DNA from: CAIQPS01 sp963843455
GTDB taxonomy: Bacteria; Actinomycetota; Thermoleophilia; RBG-16-64-13
Length of the DNA stretch: 64,000 nt
Assembly (NCBI GenBank): GCA_963843455.1
Contig: CAWJKE010000016.1
Coordinates: forward strand, 62,001 to 126,000
Reading direction: 5' to 3'
Every line of letters starts with the position of its first letter. The stretch's first letter is position 1. The notes under the pieces are model-generated. The model ran no database searches. It was not told where the DNA came from and saw only the letters and a program-made list of their open reading frames with translations. Shown one piece after another: positions 46,101 through 55,421 of the stretch. Made by a program: the position numbers and the translations under genes.

Positions 46101-48300
46101 CCCTCGGCGGCACGGCCGGGGCCAGCACCGCCACCGTCACCGAGATCGCTCCTTTGACGCCACCACCTACAGGGTGGATGTGAGCGGCATGACCGGCTCG
46201 GGCACGGTCATCGCCACGATCGCCGCCGGGGTGGCCCATGGACGGAGACAGCAACGCCTAACTCGGCCTCCACCTCGACCGACAACTCGGTCACCTATGA
46301 CGTCGCCGCCTCCCGACGGTCGACCATCAACCAGGCCGGCGACCCAGGCCGATCCCGACCAGCGCCGATCACCATCAACTTCACCGTCGGTCTTCAGCGA
46401 GGCGGTCAGCGGCTTCGCCACCGGGGACGTGACCCTCGGCGGCACGGCCGGGGCGACCACCGCCGACCGTCACCGGATCGTCCGGCACCACCTACAACGT
46501 GGCCGTGAGCGGCATGACCGGCTCCGGCACGGTCGATCGCCACCATCGCCGCCGGGGTGGCCGTGGACGCGAGACAGCAACCTTAACCTCGCCTCCACCT
46601 CGACCGACAACACGGTCACCTATGACGTCACCGCTCCCACGGTCACCGTGGAGCAGGCGGGCGGCCAGGCCGATCCCACCAACACCGGTCCTATCCACTT
46701 CACCGTCACCTTCAGCGAAGCGGTCACCGGGTTTGCCACCGGGGACGTGACCCTCACCGCCGGCACGGCTCCGGGCACCCTGGTGGGCACCGTCACCGGA
46801 TCGGGCACCACCTATGACGTGGCTGTGTCCGGCATGACCGGTTCCGGCACCGTCATCGCGAGCGTGGCCGCGGACCAGGCCACCGACGCCGCTGGTAACG
46901 GGAACGCCGGCAGCACCAGCGCCGACCACACCGTGACCTATGACGTCACCGCTCCCACGGTCACCGTGGAGCAGGCGGGCGGCCAGGCCGATCCCACCAA
47001 CACCGGTCCTATCCACTTCACCGTCACCTTCAGCGAAGCGGTCACCGGGTTTGCCACCGGGGACGTGACCCTCACCGCCGGCACGGCTCCGGGCACCCTG
47101 GTGGGCACCGTCACCGGATCGGGCACCACCTATGACGTGGCTGTGTCCGGCATGACCGGTTCCGGCACCGTCATCGCGAGCGTGGCCGCGGACCAGGCCA
47201 CCGACGCCGCTGGTAACGGGAACGCCGGCAGCACCAGCGCCGACCACACCGTGACCTATGACGTCACCGCTCCCACGGTCACCGTGGAGCAGGCGGGCGG
47301 CCAGGCCGATCCCACCAACACCGGTCCTATCCACTTCACCGTCACCTTCAGCGAAGCGGTCACCGGGTTTGCCACCGGGGACGTGACCCTCACCGCCGGC
47401 ACGGCTCCGGGCACCCTGGTGGGCACCGTCACCGGATCGGGCACCACCTATGACGTGGCTGTGTCCGGCATGACCGGTTCCGGCACCGTCATCGCGAGCG
47501 TGGCCGCGGACCAGGCCACCGACGCCGCCGGTAACGGGAACGCCGGCAGCACCAGCGCCGACCACACCGTGACCTATGACGTCACCGCTCCCACGGTCAC
47601 CGTGGAGCAGGCGGGCGGCCAGGCCGATCCCACCAACACCGGTCCTATCCACTTCACCGTCACCTTCAGCGAAGCGGTCACCGGGTTTGCCACCGGGGAC
47701 GTGACCCTCACCGCCGGCACGGCTCCGGGCACCCTGGTGGGCACCGTCACCGGATCGGGCACCACCTATGACGTGGCTGTGTCCGGCATGACCGGTTCCG
47801 GCACCGTCATCGCGAGCGTGGCCGCGGACCAGGCCACCGACGCCGCTGGTAACGGGAACGCCGGCAGCAGCTCGAGCGACAACTCAGTCACCTACAACGC
47901 CCCGTACACCCTCACTCTGAAAGTGGGCTGGAACCTGGTCGCCGCCGCTCCGGGCACTGCCGCCTTCCCGAACGTACTGTGGGGCTGGACCGGTTCGGAC
48001 TACGCGAGCACTACGAACCCGGTGTCCTGGCGCGGCTACTTCTGCAAGGTGGATTCCGGGCAGACCCACGAGATACAGACCGTCTTGGGTCCCCACACCA
48101 TCGAGCTGGTGGACGGTTGGAACCTCATCGGTAACTCCATGTCCTCCGGGGCTACCCTGACGCTGCCCACCGGGGCGGTGGCCTGGGTCTGGGACGCCGA
48201 TACCGGCTACGAGTCTAAGACCACCCTCCAGCCCGGTCAGGGCGCCTGGGTGAAGGGGACCTCCGGGCAGCAGGTGATCCTTACAGCTTCAGGAGGATGA
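43129..48300 (+). pseudogene. Gene E: exported Big-like repeat protein with many frameshifts
   Basis: ATG 43129 (MNAEGRPEH) after GGGGGCGGAA. The 5' part (43.3-43.97 kb) encodes an NRLLLVGVSYN-type module broken into several frames. From 43970 a long frame carries three ~105-residue Big-like repeats (TVTINQAAGQ.DPT, FSEAVTDFATGDV), a second LMMVGISWN module (~45.0-45.65 kb) and further Big-like repeats. Indels at ~46155-46580 break it again. It then runs cleanly through four 106-residue repeats and a C-terminal double-GWNL module (GWNLVAAAPG, GWNLIGNSM) to 48300. The repeated small insertions at 46.23-46.58 kb look like consensus errors in repeats, but real decay cannot be excluded. Confidence 0.7.
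46621..47892 (+). repeat. Four tandem 318-bp Big-like repeats in gene E
   Basis: Starts at 46621, 46939, 47257 and 47575, nearly identical at DNA level. Each encodes 106 residues (YDVTAPTVTVEQAGGQ.DPT, FTVTFSEAVTGFATGDV, ATDAAGNGNAGS). Confidence 0.95.
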
Positions 48301-48432
48301 GCCCTTCGGGGGACTAGATAAGCGTGCAAGGGCGACCTTGGTCGAATCCCCGGAAGACTCCGCCGGCACAAAACCGGGCCGCCGAGCTAGGAACACGAAC
48401 GTCACGCACGAGCTATCGGACAGGGGGCGGAC

Positions 48433-51400
48433 ATGAGAACTGAAGGCGAGGCTCTGAACACCGGACTGACCCGCGCGCGCTGCCCGCATCGCGGCCGCGG
48501 AGCTGTGACGTGGGTCGCCATCTTGGCCAGTCTGGTGACGGCGTTGGTCTTGGTGCTACCGGCATCCGGGGCCCTCGCGGCGGTTACGAGTATCTACTAC
48601 AACAGCGCCACTGTCGCCGGGGCGGCGGCTGCCACCAGCATCAGTGTCACCTATACCGCCGCCAACACCGGCCCAGACCGCCTGATGCTGGTCGGCGTGG
48701 CGTGGAACTGTGGGACTGGTACCGACAACGAGACCATAAACACAGCCACCTACACGCCTTCGGGCGGTAGCGCCGCGGCTATGACCTTGCTCTATGACTA
48801 CGATCTGTTCCCGAGTTCGGGGACCGTCACTCACCGCCACAACGCCGTCTACTACGTGGTCAACCCCCCCAGTGGCGCGGGACAGGTGGACGTCGCTTTC
48901 AACAGCAGCGGCAGCGACGGGGTGGATAGTGGCATCGTGGCCGGCGTCGCGTTCTTCACCGGGGTCAATCAGTCGACTCCGCTCGGGACCTACGGCACGG
49001 CAACTGGGGGTTCGACATCAGGATCCACGGTTGCCACTGTGACTCTGAGCGGGCTCAACGGCGATGAGTTGGTGTTCGACAGTCTGTTCAGAGGTGGGGC
49101 CTCCGCCCAGACGGTAGGGGCGGGCCAGACGGCGCTGTGGAATACAGGCGTGACCAACGCGCGGGGTGCGGCCAGCTACGAGCAGGCTACCTCGAGCTCC
49201 GTCGAGATGAGCTGGGCTACAACAACCGGTATGTGGATTTCCATCGCAGTGCCGATCAAGCCGACGCCCGCCGGTCCCACCCATGATCTGACCATGGCGG
49301 CCAACCCCGGCGGCGGCGGCATTACCAGTCCGACGGCGGGCATTCACACCTACCCCGAGGGGACGGTCGTCGACATCAGCGCCACCCCAAACGTGGGATA
49401 TGTGTTCAGCTCCTGGACTGGAGACGTGAGCGGATCCGTCAACCCCACCACCGTCAGCATGAACGCGAACAAGTCGGTCACGGCCAACTTCACCGCTCAG
49501 AACTACGATCTCACCATGGCGGTCAGCCCCTCCGGCGGCGGCACCACCACGCCGGCGGTCGGTGCTCATAGCTACGGCGTCAACACCGTGGTCGACATCA
49601 CCGCCACCCCGGCCACAGGCTATGTGTTCGACCGCTGGACCGGGGATGTGGCCAGCACCACCTCGGCCAGCACTACCGTCACCGTGACCGCGGCCAAGAC
49701 GGTCACCGCCCTCTTCACCGCCATCCCCCCCGGCACCGTCATCATGGAGGGCACCCCCTCCTCCGGCACCGCTGCCCCGGCGGCGACTAGCGCCACCTTC
49801 TCCCACACCAGCGGCACGGGGACCAACCGGCTGCTTCTGGTGGGGGTCTCCTGGAACTGCGGCACGACCGACCGCACCATCTCTTCTATCACCTGGAACG
49901 GCACCCCTCTTACCGAGGTGAAGACCCAACTCGGTTACAACAGCGGCAACCCCCGTTACTCGGCTATCTACAGGCTGCTGGCTCCGGCGAGCGGGGTCAC
50001 CGGTGACGTGGTCGTCACCTTCTCCGGGACGGTGACCAACGGCGCCATAGCCGGGGCCGCGAACTTCGCCGGCGTCGATCAGACGACGCCTCTCGGTACT
50101 CCGGTAGGGGCCGGTTCGGCCACCAGTGACCCGACCGCCACCGTGGACGCCACCGGTCTCACGGGGAACGAACTCGTGTTCGAGAACGTGTTCATGGGCT
50201 CGAGCAACGCCTCGACGACGTTCACCCCCGGAGGCGGCCAGACCCAACTGTGGCTGGTCAACGGCTACGCGTCGAGCAGCAGCTTCAACTCCATGGGCGG
50301 GGCGAGCACAAAGCAGGCCACCGGCAGTACCGTGACCATGAGCTGGACCACGACCACCGCGGCTCGGTGGGCGATCGCGGCTGTGCCCATCAGGCCTACC
50401 GCCGACACCGGGAACCCTGCGGTCACCATCAACCAGGCCGGCGGGCAGAACGATCCCACCAATGCCGGGCCCATTCACTTCACCGCCTTGTTTAGTGAGC
50501 CGGTCACCGGCTTCACCACCGGTGACGTGACCCTCACCGGCCCCGGCAGCCCCGTGGCCGCTGTGACCGAGATTGCTCCCAACGATGGAACCACCTATGA
50601 CGTGGCGGTTACCGGCATGACCGGCTCCGGTGCGGTGACGGCGAGCGTCCCGGCCGGCGTGGCCGTAGACGGAAGCAGCAACCCCAACCAGGCTTCCACC
50701 TCCTCCGACAACTCGGTCACCTTCGACAACGTGGCTCCCACGGTCACCATAAACCAGGCGGGCGGCCAGGCCGACCCCACCAACGCAAGCCCCATCCAGT
50801 TCACCGTGGTGTTCAGTGAGGCGGTCACCGGCTTCGCCGCCAACGACGTGACCCTCACCGGCCCCGGCAGCCCCGTGGCCGGCATCAGCGGCTCCGGTCC
50901 CACCTATACCGTGAACGTCACGGGCATGAGCGGATCGGGTGCGACGACGGCGACGATCGCTGCCTCCAGGGTCACGGACGCCGCCGGCAACAACAACACC
51001 GCTTCCACCTCCGCCGACAACTCGGTGGCCTTCGACAACGTGGCTCCCACGGTCGGCGTGGAGCAGGCCGTCACCCAGAGCGATCCCACCAACGCGGGCA
51101 CCATCCACTTCACCGTCGTCTTCAGCGAAGTGGTGACCGACTTCATCACCGGTGATGTGACCCTCACAGCCGGCACGGCCCCCGGCACTCTCGTGGGCAC
51201 CGTCACTGGGTCGGGCGCCACCTACGACATAGCCGTCTCCGGCATGACCGGTTCTGGTACGGTGATCGCGAGCGTGGCCGCGGGTAAAGCCCACGACGCC
51301 GCCATCAACGCCAACACCGTCTCCTCCTCGACCGACAATACTGTCACCTACAACGCCCCGTACACCCTCACTCTGAAAGTAGGCTGGAACCTGGTCGCCG

Positions 51401-51783
51401 CCGCTCCGGGCACCGCCGCCTTCCCCAACGTACTGTGGGGCTGGACCGGTTCGGGCTACGAGAGCACTCCGAACCCGGTGTCCTGGCACGGCTACTTCTG
51501 CCAGGTGGATTCAGGGCAGACCCACGAGATACAGACCGTCTTGGGTCCCCACACCATCGACCTGGTGGACGGCTGGAACCTCATCGGTAACTCCATGTCC
51601 TCCACGGCTACCCTGACGCTGCCAGCCGGGGCGGTGGCCTGGGTCTGGGACGCCGATACCGGCTACGAGTCTAAGACCGCGCTCCAGCCCGGCCAGGGGG
51701 CCTGGGTGAAGGGGACCGCCGGGGAGCAAGTGACCCTTGCGAGTTCTGGCGGGATGAGGCCCTATGGGGGACTGAGTGGTTGA
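48433..51783 (+). CDS. Gene F: exported Big-like/InlB-like repeat protein
   Basis: 1116 residues, intact. ATG 48433 (MRTEGEALN) after GGGGGCGGAC. Signal peptide to SGALAA (~50). Modules: an RLMLVGVAWN module (~51-275), two InlB-type ~70-residue repeats (TMAANPGGGG, TMAVSPSGGG), an NRLLLVGVSWN module (~430-655), three Big-like repeats (TINQAGGQ.DPTNA, FSEPVTGF) and a double-GWNL C-terminus (GWNLVAAAPG, GWNLIGNSM, PGQGAWVKG). The last ~130 codons are near-identical in DNA to the end of gene E. It is probably secreted and adhesive; no covalent anchor motif was seen. Confidence 0.88.
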   Translation: MRTEGEALNTGLTRARCPHRGRGAVTWVAILASLVTALVLVLPASGALAAVTSIYYNSATVAGAAAATSISVTYTAANTGPDRLMLVGVAWNCGTGTDNETINTATYTPSGGSAAAMTLLYDYDLFPSSGTVTHRHNAVYYVVNPPSGAGQVDVAFNSSGSDGVDSGIVAGVAFFTGVNQSTPLGTYGTATGGSTSGSTVATVTLSGLNGDELVFDSLFRGGASAQTVGAGQTALWNTGVTNARGAASYEQATSSSVEMSWATTTGMWISIAVPIKPTPAGPTHDLTMAANPGGGGITSPTAGIHTYPEGTVVDISATPNVGYVFSSWTGDVSGSVNPTTVSMNANKSVTANFTAQNYDLTMAVSPSGGGTTTPAVGAHSYGVNTVVDITATPATGYVFDRWTGDVASTTSASTTVTVTAAKTVTALFTAIPPGTVIMEGTPSSGTAAPAATSATFSHTSGTGTNRLLLVGVSWNCGTTDRTISSITWNGTPLTEVKTQLGYNSGNPRYSAIYRLLAPASGVTGDVVVTFSGTVTNGAIAGAANFAGVDQTTPLGTPVGAGSATSDPTATVDATGLTGNELVFENVFMGSSNASTTFTPGGGQTQLWLVNGYASSSSFNSMGGASTKQATGSTVTMSWTTTTAARWAIAAVPIRPTADTGNPAVTINQAGGQNDPTNAGPIHFTALFSEPVTGFTTGDVTLTGPGSPVAAVTEIAPNDGTTYDVAVTGMTGSGAVTASVPAGVAVDGSSNPNQASTSSDNSVTFDNVAPTVTINQAGGQADPTNASPIQFTVVFSEAVTGFAANDVTLTGPGSPVAGISGSGPTYTVNVTGMSGSGATTATIAASRVTDAAGNNNTASTSADNSVAFDNVAPTVGVEQAVTQSDPTNAGTIHFTVVFSEVVTDFITGDVTLTAGTAPGTLVGTVTGSGATYDIAVSGMTGSGTVIASVAAGKAHDAAINANTVSSSTDNTVTYNAPYTLTLKVGWNLVAAAPGTAAFPNVLWGWTGSGYESTPNPVSWHGYFCQVDSGQTHEIQTVLGPHTIDLVDGWNLIGNSMSSTATLTLPAGAVAWVWDADTGYESKTALQPGQGAWVKGTAGEQVTLASSGGMRPYGGLSG

Positions 51784-51861
51784 TGCCACAACACGGCCGC
51801 AACAGGGCAGCAGAGACCATAAGCGAAGGCAGGCGGTGCCAGCAGCACCGCCTGCTCGGAG

Positions 51862-54800
51862 GTGGCCCCAGAACCAGATCTGCCGGAAGCCGGACCGCGC
51901 CGGGGTCTTCAGGTGGTGGTGGTGGCAGCCGCGCTGGCGGTGCTCGTGCTCCTGTCCGGGCTTACGGCTCCGGGGGACAAAGCCTACGCCACGACCGTCA
52001 CGTTCACCGCAGGCGAGCTCCTGGGCAAGCCGACGAACAACTCCATCGCCATCAATGTCGTCCCTGCCGCCGCCATCCAGTACTACTACAAGTACGGCAC
52101 CAGTTCGGGCGACCTGACGCAACAGACCAGCCCGGTCGATGCCACCGGCGGGCAGCCGAGCGAGGTGACCCTCACCGGCCTCACCGCCAACACGAAGTAC
52201 TACTACCAGATGATCTACGACGGTGACGCCAGCGTGACCGACGGTGACTTCGAGACACGGACTGAGCGCAGCTTCTGGACACAAAGAGCGCCAGGCAGCA
52301 CTTTCAAATTCACGATCATTTCTGATTCGCATGCGAACTATTCCAACACGCAAACCCAACAGGCTGCCGCGAACATCATCACCGACCAGCCTGATTTCCA
52401 TCTCGACCTGGGCGACACCTTCATGACAGATGGTGACACCAACCAAAGCCTGGTCGATGCGGAGTATCTTGCCCAGCGCGGTCCATTGTTCATGGGGGGG
52501 ATCGGTCAGTCATCTCCCATCTTTCTCGCCTCTGGAAATCACGAGAACGAGGAGGGCTGGAACCTAGACGATACTTTTAGTATCGCCCGAGCGAGCATCC
52601 AGGCCCGGAAGTTGTATTTCCCCACCCCGATCGATGAGGGCCCGGGAGGATTCTATTCGGGGAACACCGATACTCTGGCCGCCATAAACGCGACGACCTA
52701 CGGTGACCAGTACCGCGAGGACTACTACGCTTGGACATGGGGAGACGCCCTGTTTATCGTCTTCGATCCCTTCCAATACACGATGGCCAATCCATATGGC
52801 GCCTCGGCAGGGGAAGGTGGCGACGATCCGGCCAGCGGCGATAGGTGGAACTGGACCCTAGGGCAAGAACAATACAACTGGCTCAAACAGACGCTCGAGA
52901 ACAGCAACGCCAAATACAAGTTCATGTTCGCGCACCACATGCTCGGTGGCACGCAGAACTACGTGCGAGGTGGTGCCGTACCGGCGCACATGTTCGAGTG
53001 GGGCGGATACAACGCGGACGGCACGACCTGGGGATGGAATACGAAGCGACCCGGCTGGGGCGATGATCCCATACGCCAGTTGATGATAGACAACGGCGTC
53101 AGCGCCTTCTTCCACGGTCATGATCACCAATACGCCTATGAGGTGCGAGACGGCATCGTCTATCAAAGCACGCCTCAGCCCAACTCCACTCTTAACTTCA
53201 ACTACTACAATGAAAGCGATCCGTATACGGAGCGCGTCTTGCCCAACCCGGGCCACCTACGCGTTACCGTGACGCCGAGCCAGGCAACGGTTGAATACAT
53301 CACGTCAAGTGGCTCGTCCGGGGCGGTCCAACATTCCTATGCGATTCTGCCCAGGACGACCGAGCCGACCCACAACCTGACCATGGCCGCAAGCCCCGTG
53401 GGGGGCGGCACCACCATCCCGGCGGTGGGCATCCACACCTATGCCGAGGGCACGGTGGTCAACCTCACCGCCACCCCGGCCGCCGGCTATGTGTTCAGTT
53501 CCTGGAGCGCCGGGGTGGCCGATCCCAGTAGCGCCTCCACCACGGTGACCATGAGCGCCGACAAGACGGTGACCGCCACCTTCACGCCCATCACCCACAA
53601 CCTGACCATGGCCGCAAGCCCCGTGGGGGGCGGCACCACCATCCCGGCGGTGGGCATCCACACCTATGCCGAGGGCACGGTGGTCAACCTCACCGCCACC
53701 CCGGCCGCCGGCTATGTGTTCAGTTCCTGGAGCGCCGGGGTGGCCGATCCCAGTAGCGCCTCCACCACGGTGACCATGAGCGCCGACAAGACGGTGACCG
53801 CCACCTTCACGCCCATCACCCACAACCTGACCATGGCCGCAAGCCCCGTGGGGGGCGGCACCACCAGCCCGGCGGTGGGCATCCACACCTATGCCGAGGG
53901 CACGGTGGTCAACCTCACCGCCACCCCGGCCGCCGGCTATGTGTTCAGTTCCTGGAGCGCCGGGGTGGCCGATCCCAGTAGCGCCTCCACCACGGTGACC
54001 ATGAGCGCCGACAAGACGGTGACCGCCACCTTCACGCCCATCACCCACAACCTGACCATGGCCGCAAGCCCCGTGGGGGGCGGCACCACCAGCCCGGCGG
54101 TGGGCATCCACACCTATGCCGAGGGCACGGTGGTCAACCTCACCGCCACCCCGGCCGCCGGCTATGTGTTCAGTTCCTGGAGCGCCGGGGTGGCCGATCC
54201 CAGTAGCGCCTCCACCACGGTGACCATGAGCGCCGACAAGACGGTGACCGCCACCTTCACGCCCATCACCCACAACCTGACCATGGCCGCAAGCCCCGTG
54301 GGGGGCGGCACCACCAGCCCGGCGGTGGGCATCCACACCTATGCCGAGGGCACGGTGGTCAACCTCACCGCCACCCCGGCCGCCGGCTATGTGTTCAGTT
54401 CCTGGAGCGCCGGGGTGGCCGATCCCAGTAGCGCCTCCACCACGGTGACCATGAGCGCCGACAAGACGGTGACCGCCACCTTCACGCCCATCACCCACAA
54501 CCTGACCATGGCCGCAAGCCCCGTGGGGGGCGGCACCACCATCCCGGCGGTGGGCATCCACACCTATGCCGAGGGCACGGTGGTCAACCTCACCGCCACC
54601 CCGGCCGCCGGCTATGTGTTCAGTTCCTGGAGCGCCGGGGTGGCCGATCCCAGTAGCGCCTCCACCACGGTGACCATGAGCGCCGACAAGACGGTGACCG
54701 CCACCTTCACCGCCCAGACCTATGCCCTCCCCCTCCAACCGGGCTGGAACTTGGTCGCCGCCGCTCCGGGGACGACCTTCCCGAGTGGACTCTTTGGCTG

Positions 54801-55116
54801 GGACGGGTCTGCCTATCAGAGCACTGCGAGCGTGGTGGCCTGGCAAGGCTACTGGTGCAAGGTCAGCCAGCAGTCGTCGCTCATTGTCACTGGTGTCGCC
54901 GGTCCCAGGACCATTGCCTTGACCACGGGCTGGAACCTCATCGGTAACTCGATGAACTCGGCCGCCGCCCTGGGCCTTCCCAACGGCGTGACCGCTTTCG
55001 TCTACGATACCGGCGCGCAGAGCTACTCGTCCGTTCTCAGCCTCCTACCAGGCCAAGGGGCCTGGGTAAACGGGACCTCGGGGGGGAGCGTCACGCTTGC
55101 TCCTGCGGGATCTTGA
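51862..55116 (+). CDS. Gene G: exported metallophosphoesterase with six InlB-like repeats
   Basis: 1084 residues. A hydrophobic signal segment (VVVVAAALAVLVLLSG) leads to ATTVTFTAGELLGKPTNNS, an FN3-like region (LTGLTANTKYYYQM) and a metallophosphoesterase domain (~145-500) with ISDSHA, LGDTF, GNHENEEGW, FAHH and FHGHDHQYAYE, so the metal site is complete. Six identical-length 75-residue InlB-type repeats and a double-GWNL C-terminus (GWNLVAAAPG, GWNLIGNSM) follow. GTG 51862 is the only in-frame start after the stop at 51820. An alternative N-terminus (MMPQHGRNRA, from ~51780) would need a frameshift near 51905. It is the intact counterpart of gene D and lies 78 bp after gene F. Confidence 0.87.
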   Translation: MAPEPDLPEAGPRRGLQVVVVAAALAVLVLLSGLTAPGDKAYATTVTFTAGELLGKPTNNSIAINVVPAAAIQYYYKYGTSSGDLTQQTSPVDATGGQPSEVTLTGLTANTKYYYQMIYDGDASVTDGDFETRTERSFWTQRAPGSTFKFTIISDSHANYSNTQTQQAAANIITDQPDFHLDLGDTFMTDGDTNQSLVDAEYLAQRGPLFMGGIGQSSPIFLASGNHENEEGWNLDDTFSIARASIQARKLYFPTPIDEGPGGFYSGNTDTLAAINATTYGDQYREDYYAWTWGDALFIVFDPFQYTMANPYGASAGEGGDDPASGDRWNWTLGQEQYNWLKQTLENSNAKYKFMFAHHMLGGTQNYVRGGAVPAHMFEWGGYNADGTTWGWNTKRPGWGDDPIRQLMIDNGVSAFFHGHDHQYAYEVRDGIVYQSTPQPNSTLNFNYYNESDPYTERVLPNPGHLRVTVTPSQATVEYITSSGSSGAVQHSYAILPRTTEPTHNLTMAASPVGGGTTIPAVGIHTYAEGTVVNLTATPAAGYVFSSWSAGVADPSSASTTVTMSADKTVTATFTPITHNLTMAASPVGGGTTIPAVGIHTYAEGTVVNLTATPAAGYVFSSWSAGVADPSSASTTVTMSADKTVTATFTPITHNLTMAASPVGGGTTSPAVGIHTYAEGTVVNLTATPAAGYVFSSWSAGVADPSSASTTVTMSADKTVTATFTPITHNLTMAASPVGGGTTSPAVGIHTYAEGTVVNLTATPAAGYVFSSWSAGVADPSSASTTVTMSADKTVTATFTPITHNLTMAASPVGGGTTSPAVGIHTYAEGTVVNLTATPAAGYVFSSWSAGVADPSSASTTVTMSADKTVTATFTPITHNLTMAASPVGGGTTIPAVGIHTYAEGTVVNLTATPAAGYVFSSWSAGVADPSSASTTVTMSADKTVTATFTAQTYALPLQPGWNLVAAAPGTTFPSGLFGWDGSAYQSTASVVAWQGYWCKVSQQSSLIVTGVAGPRTIALTTGWNLIGNSMNSAAALGLPNGVTAFVYDTGAQSYSSVLSLLPGQGAWVNGTSGGSVTLAPAGS
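53371..54720 (+). repeat. Six tandem 225-bp repeats in gene G
   Basis: Starts at 53371, 53596, 53821, 54046, 54271 and 54496; copies differ at one codon (ATC or AGC after GGCACCACC). Each encodes a 75-residue InlB B-repeat-like unit (HNLTMAASPVGGGTT, AAGYVFSSWSAGV, ADKTVTATFT). Confidence 0.95.
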
Positions 55117-55421
55117 CGCGACGCAGCCGCGGTCTTGTCCGGCGCGCTCTCAGCGGTAGCTTCCGTCGGAGCCGCCCGACCATCCTCTGATCGGGGACCG
55201 GGCAAGGACTTGGGAAAACGGGAACCTGTTATTAACCCTGATGTAGCGTCATGACGCGGCGTGCGTGGCACCCACCTAGCTTGAAGACCGGCAGGCCGCA
55301 GGGTCTCAAGGGTTCGAATCCCTCCCCCTGCGCCTGATCTCGACCGCAACCAAGCCGCGTTTCGGTGGTCGATGGCGCTCCGCGGCAGGTTCTCCTTGGG
55401 CTCCGCCCAATTAGGTCAGTC
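55117..55421. other. Intergenic region containing the right island edge
   Basis: 305 bp between gene G and the ClC gene. The tRNA-Ser fragment (55280-55336) is the only recognisable feature. No complete tRNA can be formed, since the expected 5' half is absent upstream. Confidence 0.6.
55280..55336 (+). repeat. Right att-like repeat: 3' fragment of tRNA-Ser
   Basis: 57 bases matching 25054-25110 (anticodon loop, variable arm, T arm, 3' acceptor strand) at 53 positions, same orientation. The T stem has an A-C mismatch and there is no 5' half, so it is not a functional tRNA. Confidence 0.75.

Larger units (their letters stand above)
25111..55279. mobile_element. Putative genomic island at tRNA-Ser with surface-protein genes
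   Basis: 30.2 kb between the intact tRNA-Ser and a displaced 3' tRNA-Ser fragment. It holds seven large exported repeat proteins or their remnants, a lipoprotein, a PilZ protein and a response regulator, and no housekeeping gene. Neither an integrase nor a transposase was recognised, so the element would be decayed or moved in trans. Inference from the flanking repeat and gene content; the borders are the repeat ends. Confidence 0.55.

Noticed and set aside
49018..51489. Minus-strand open frame of 823 codons opposite gene F
   Set aside because: Shadow of gene F, which has the signal peptide, ribosome site and module structure.
46621..54720. CRISPR array
   Set aside because: Repeat units are 225 or 318 bp, in frame and coding, with no short repeat-spacer pattern.
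53305..54846. Minus-strand open frame of 513 codons opposite gene G
   Set aside because: Reverse reading of the six 225-bp repeats; His/Gly/Arg-rich with no start context.
55260..55336. Second complete tRNA-Ser
   Set aside because: No 5' acceptor or D arm precedes the fragment, and the T stem has a mismatch.
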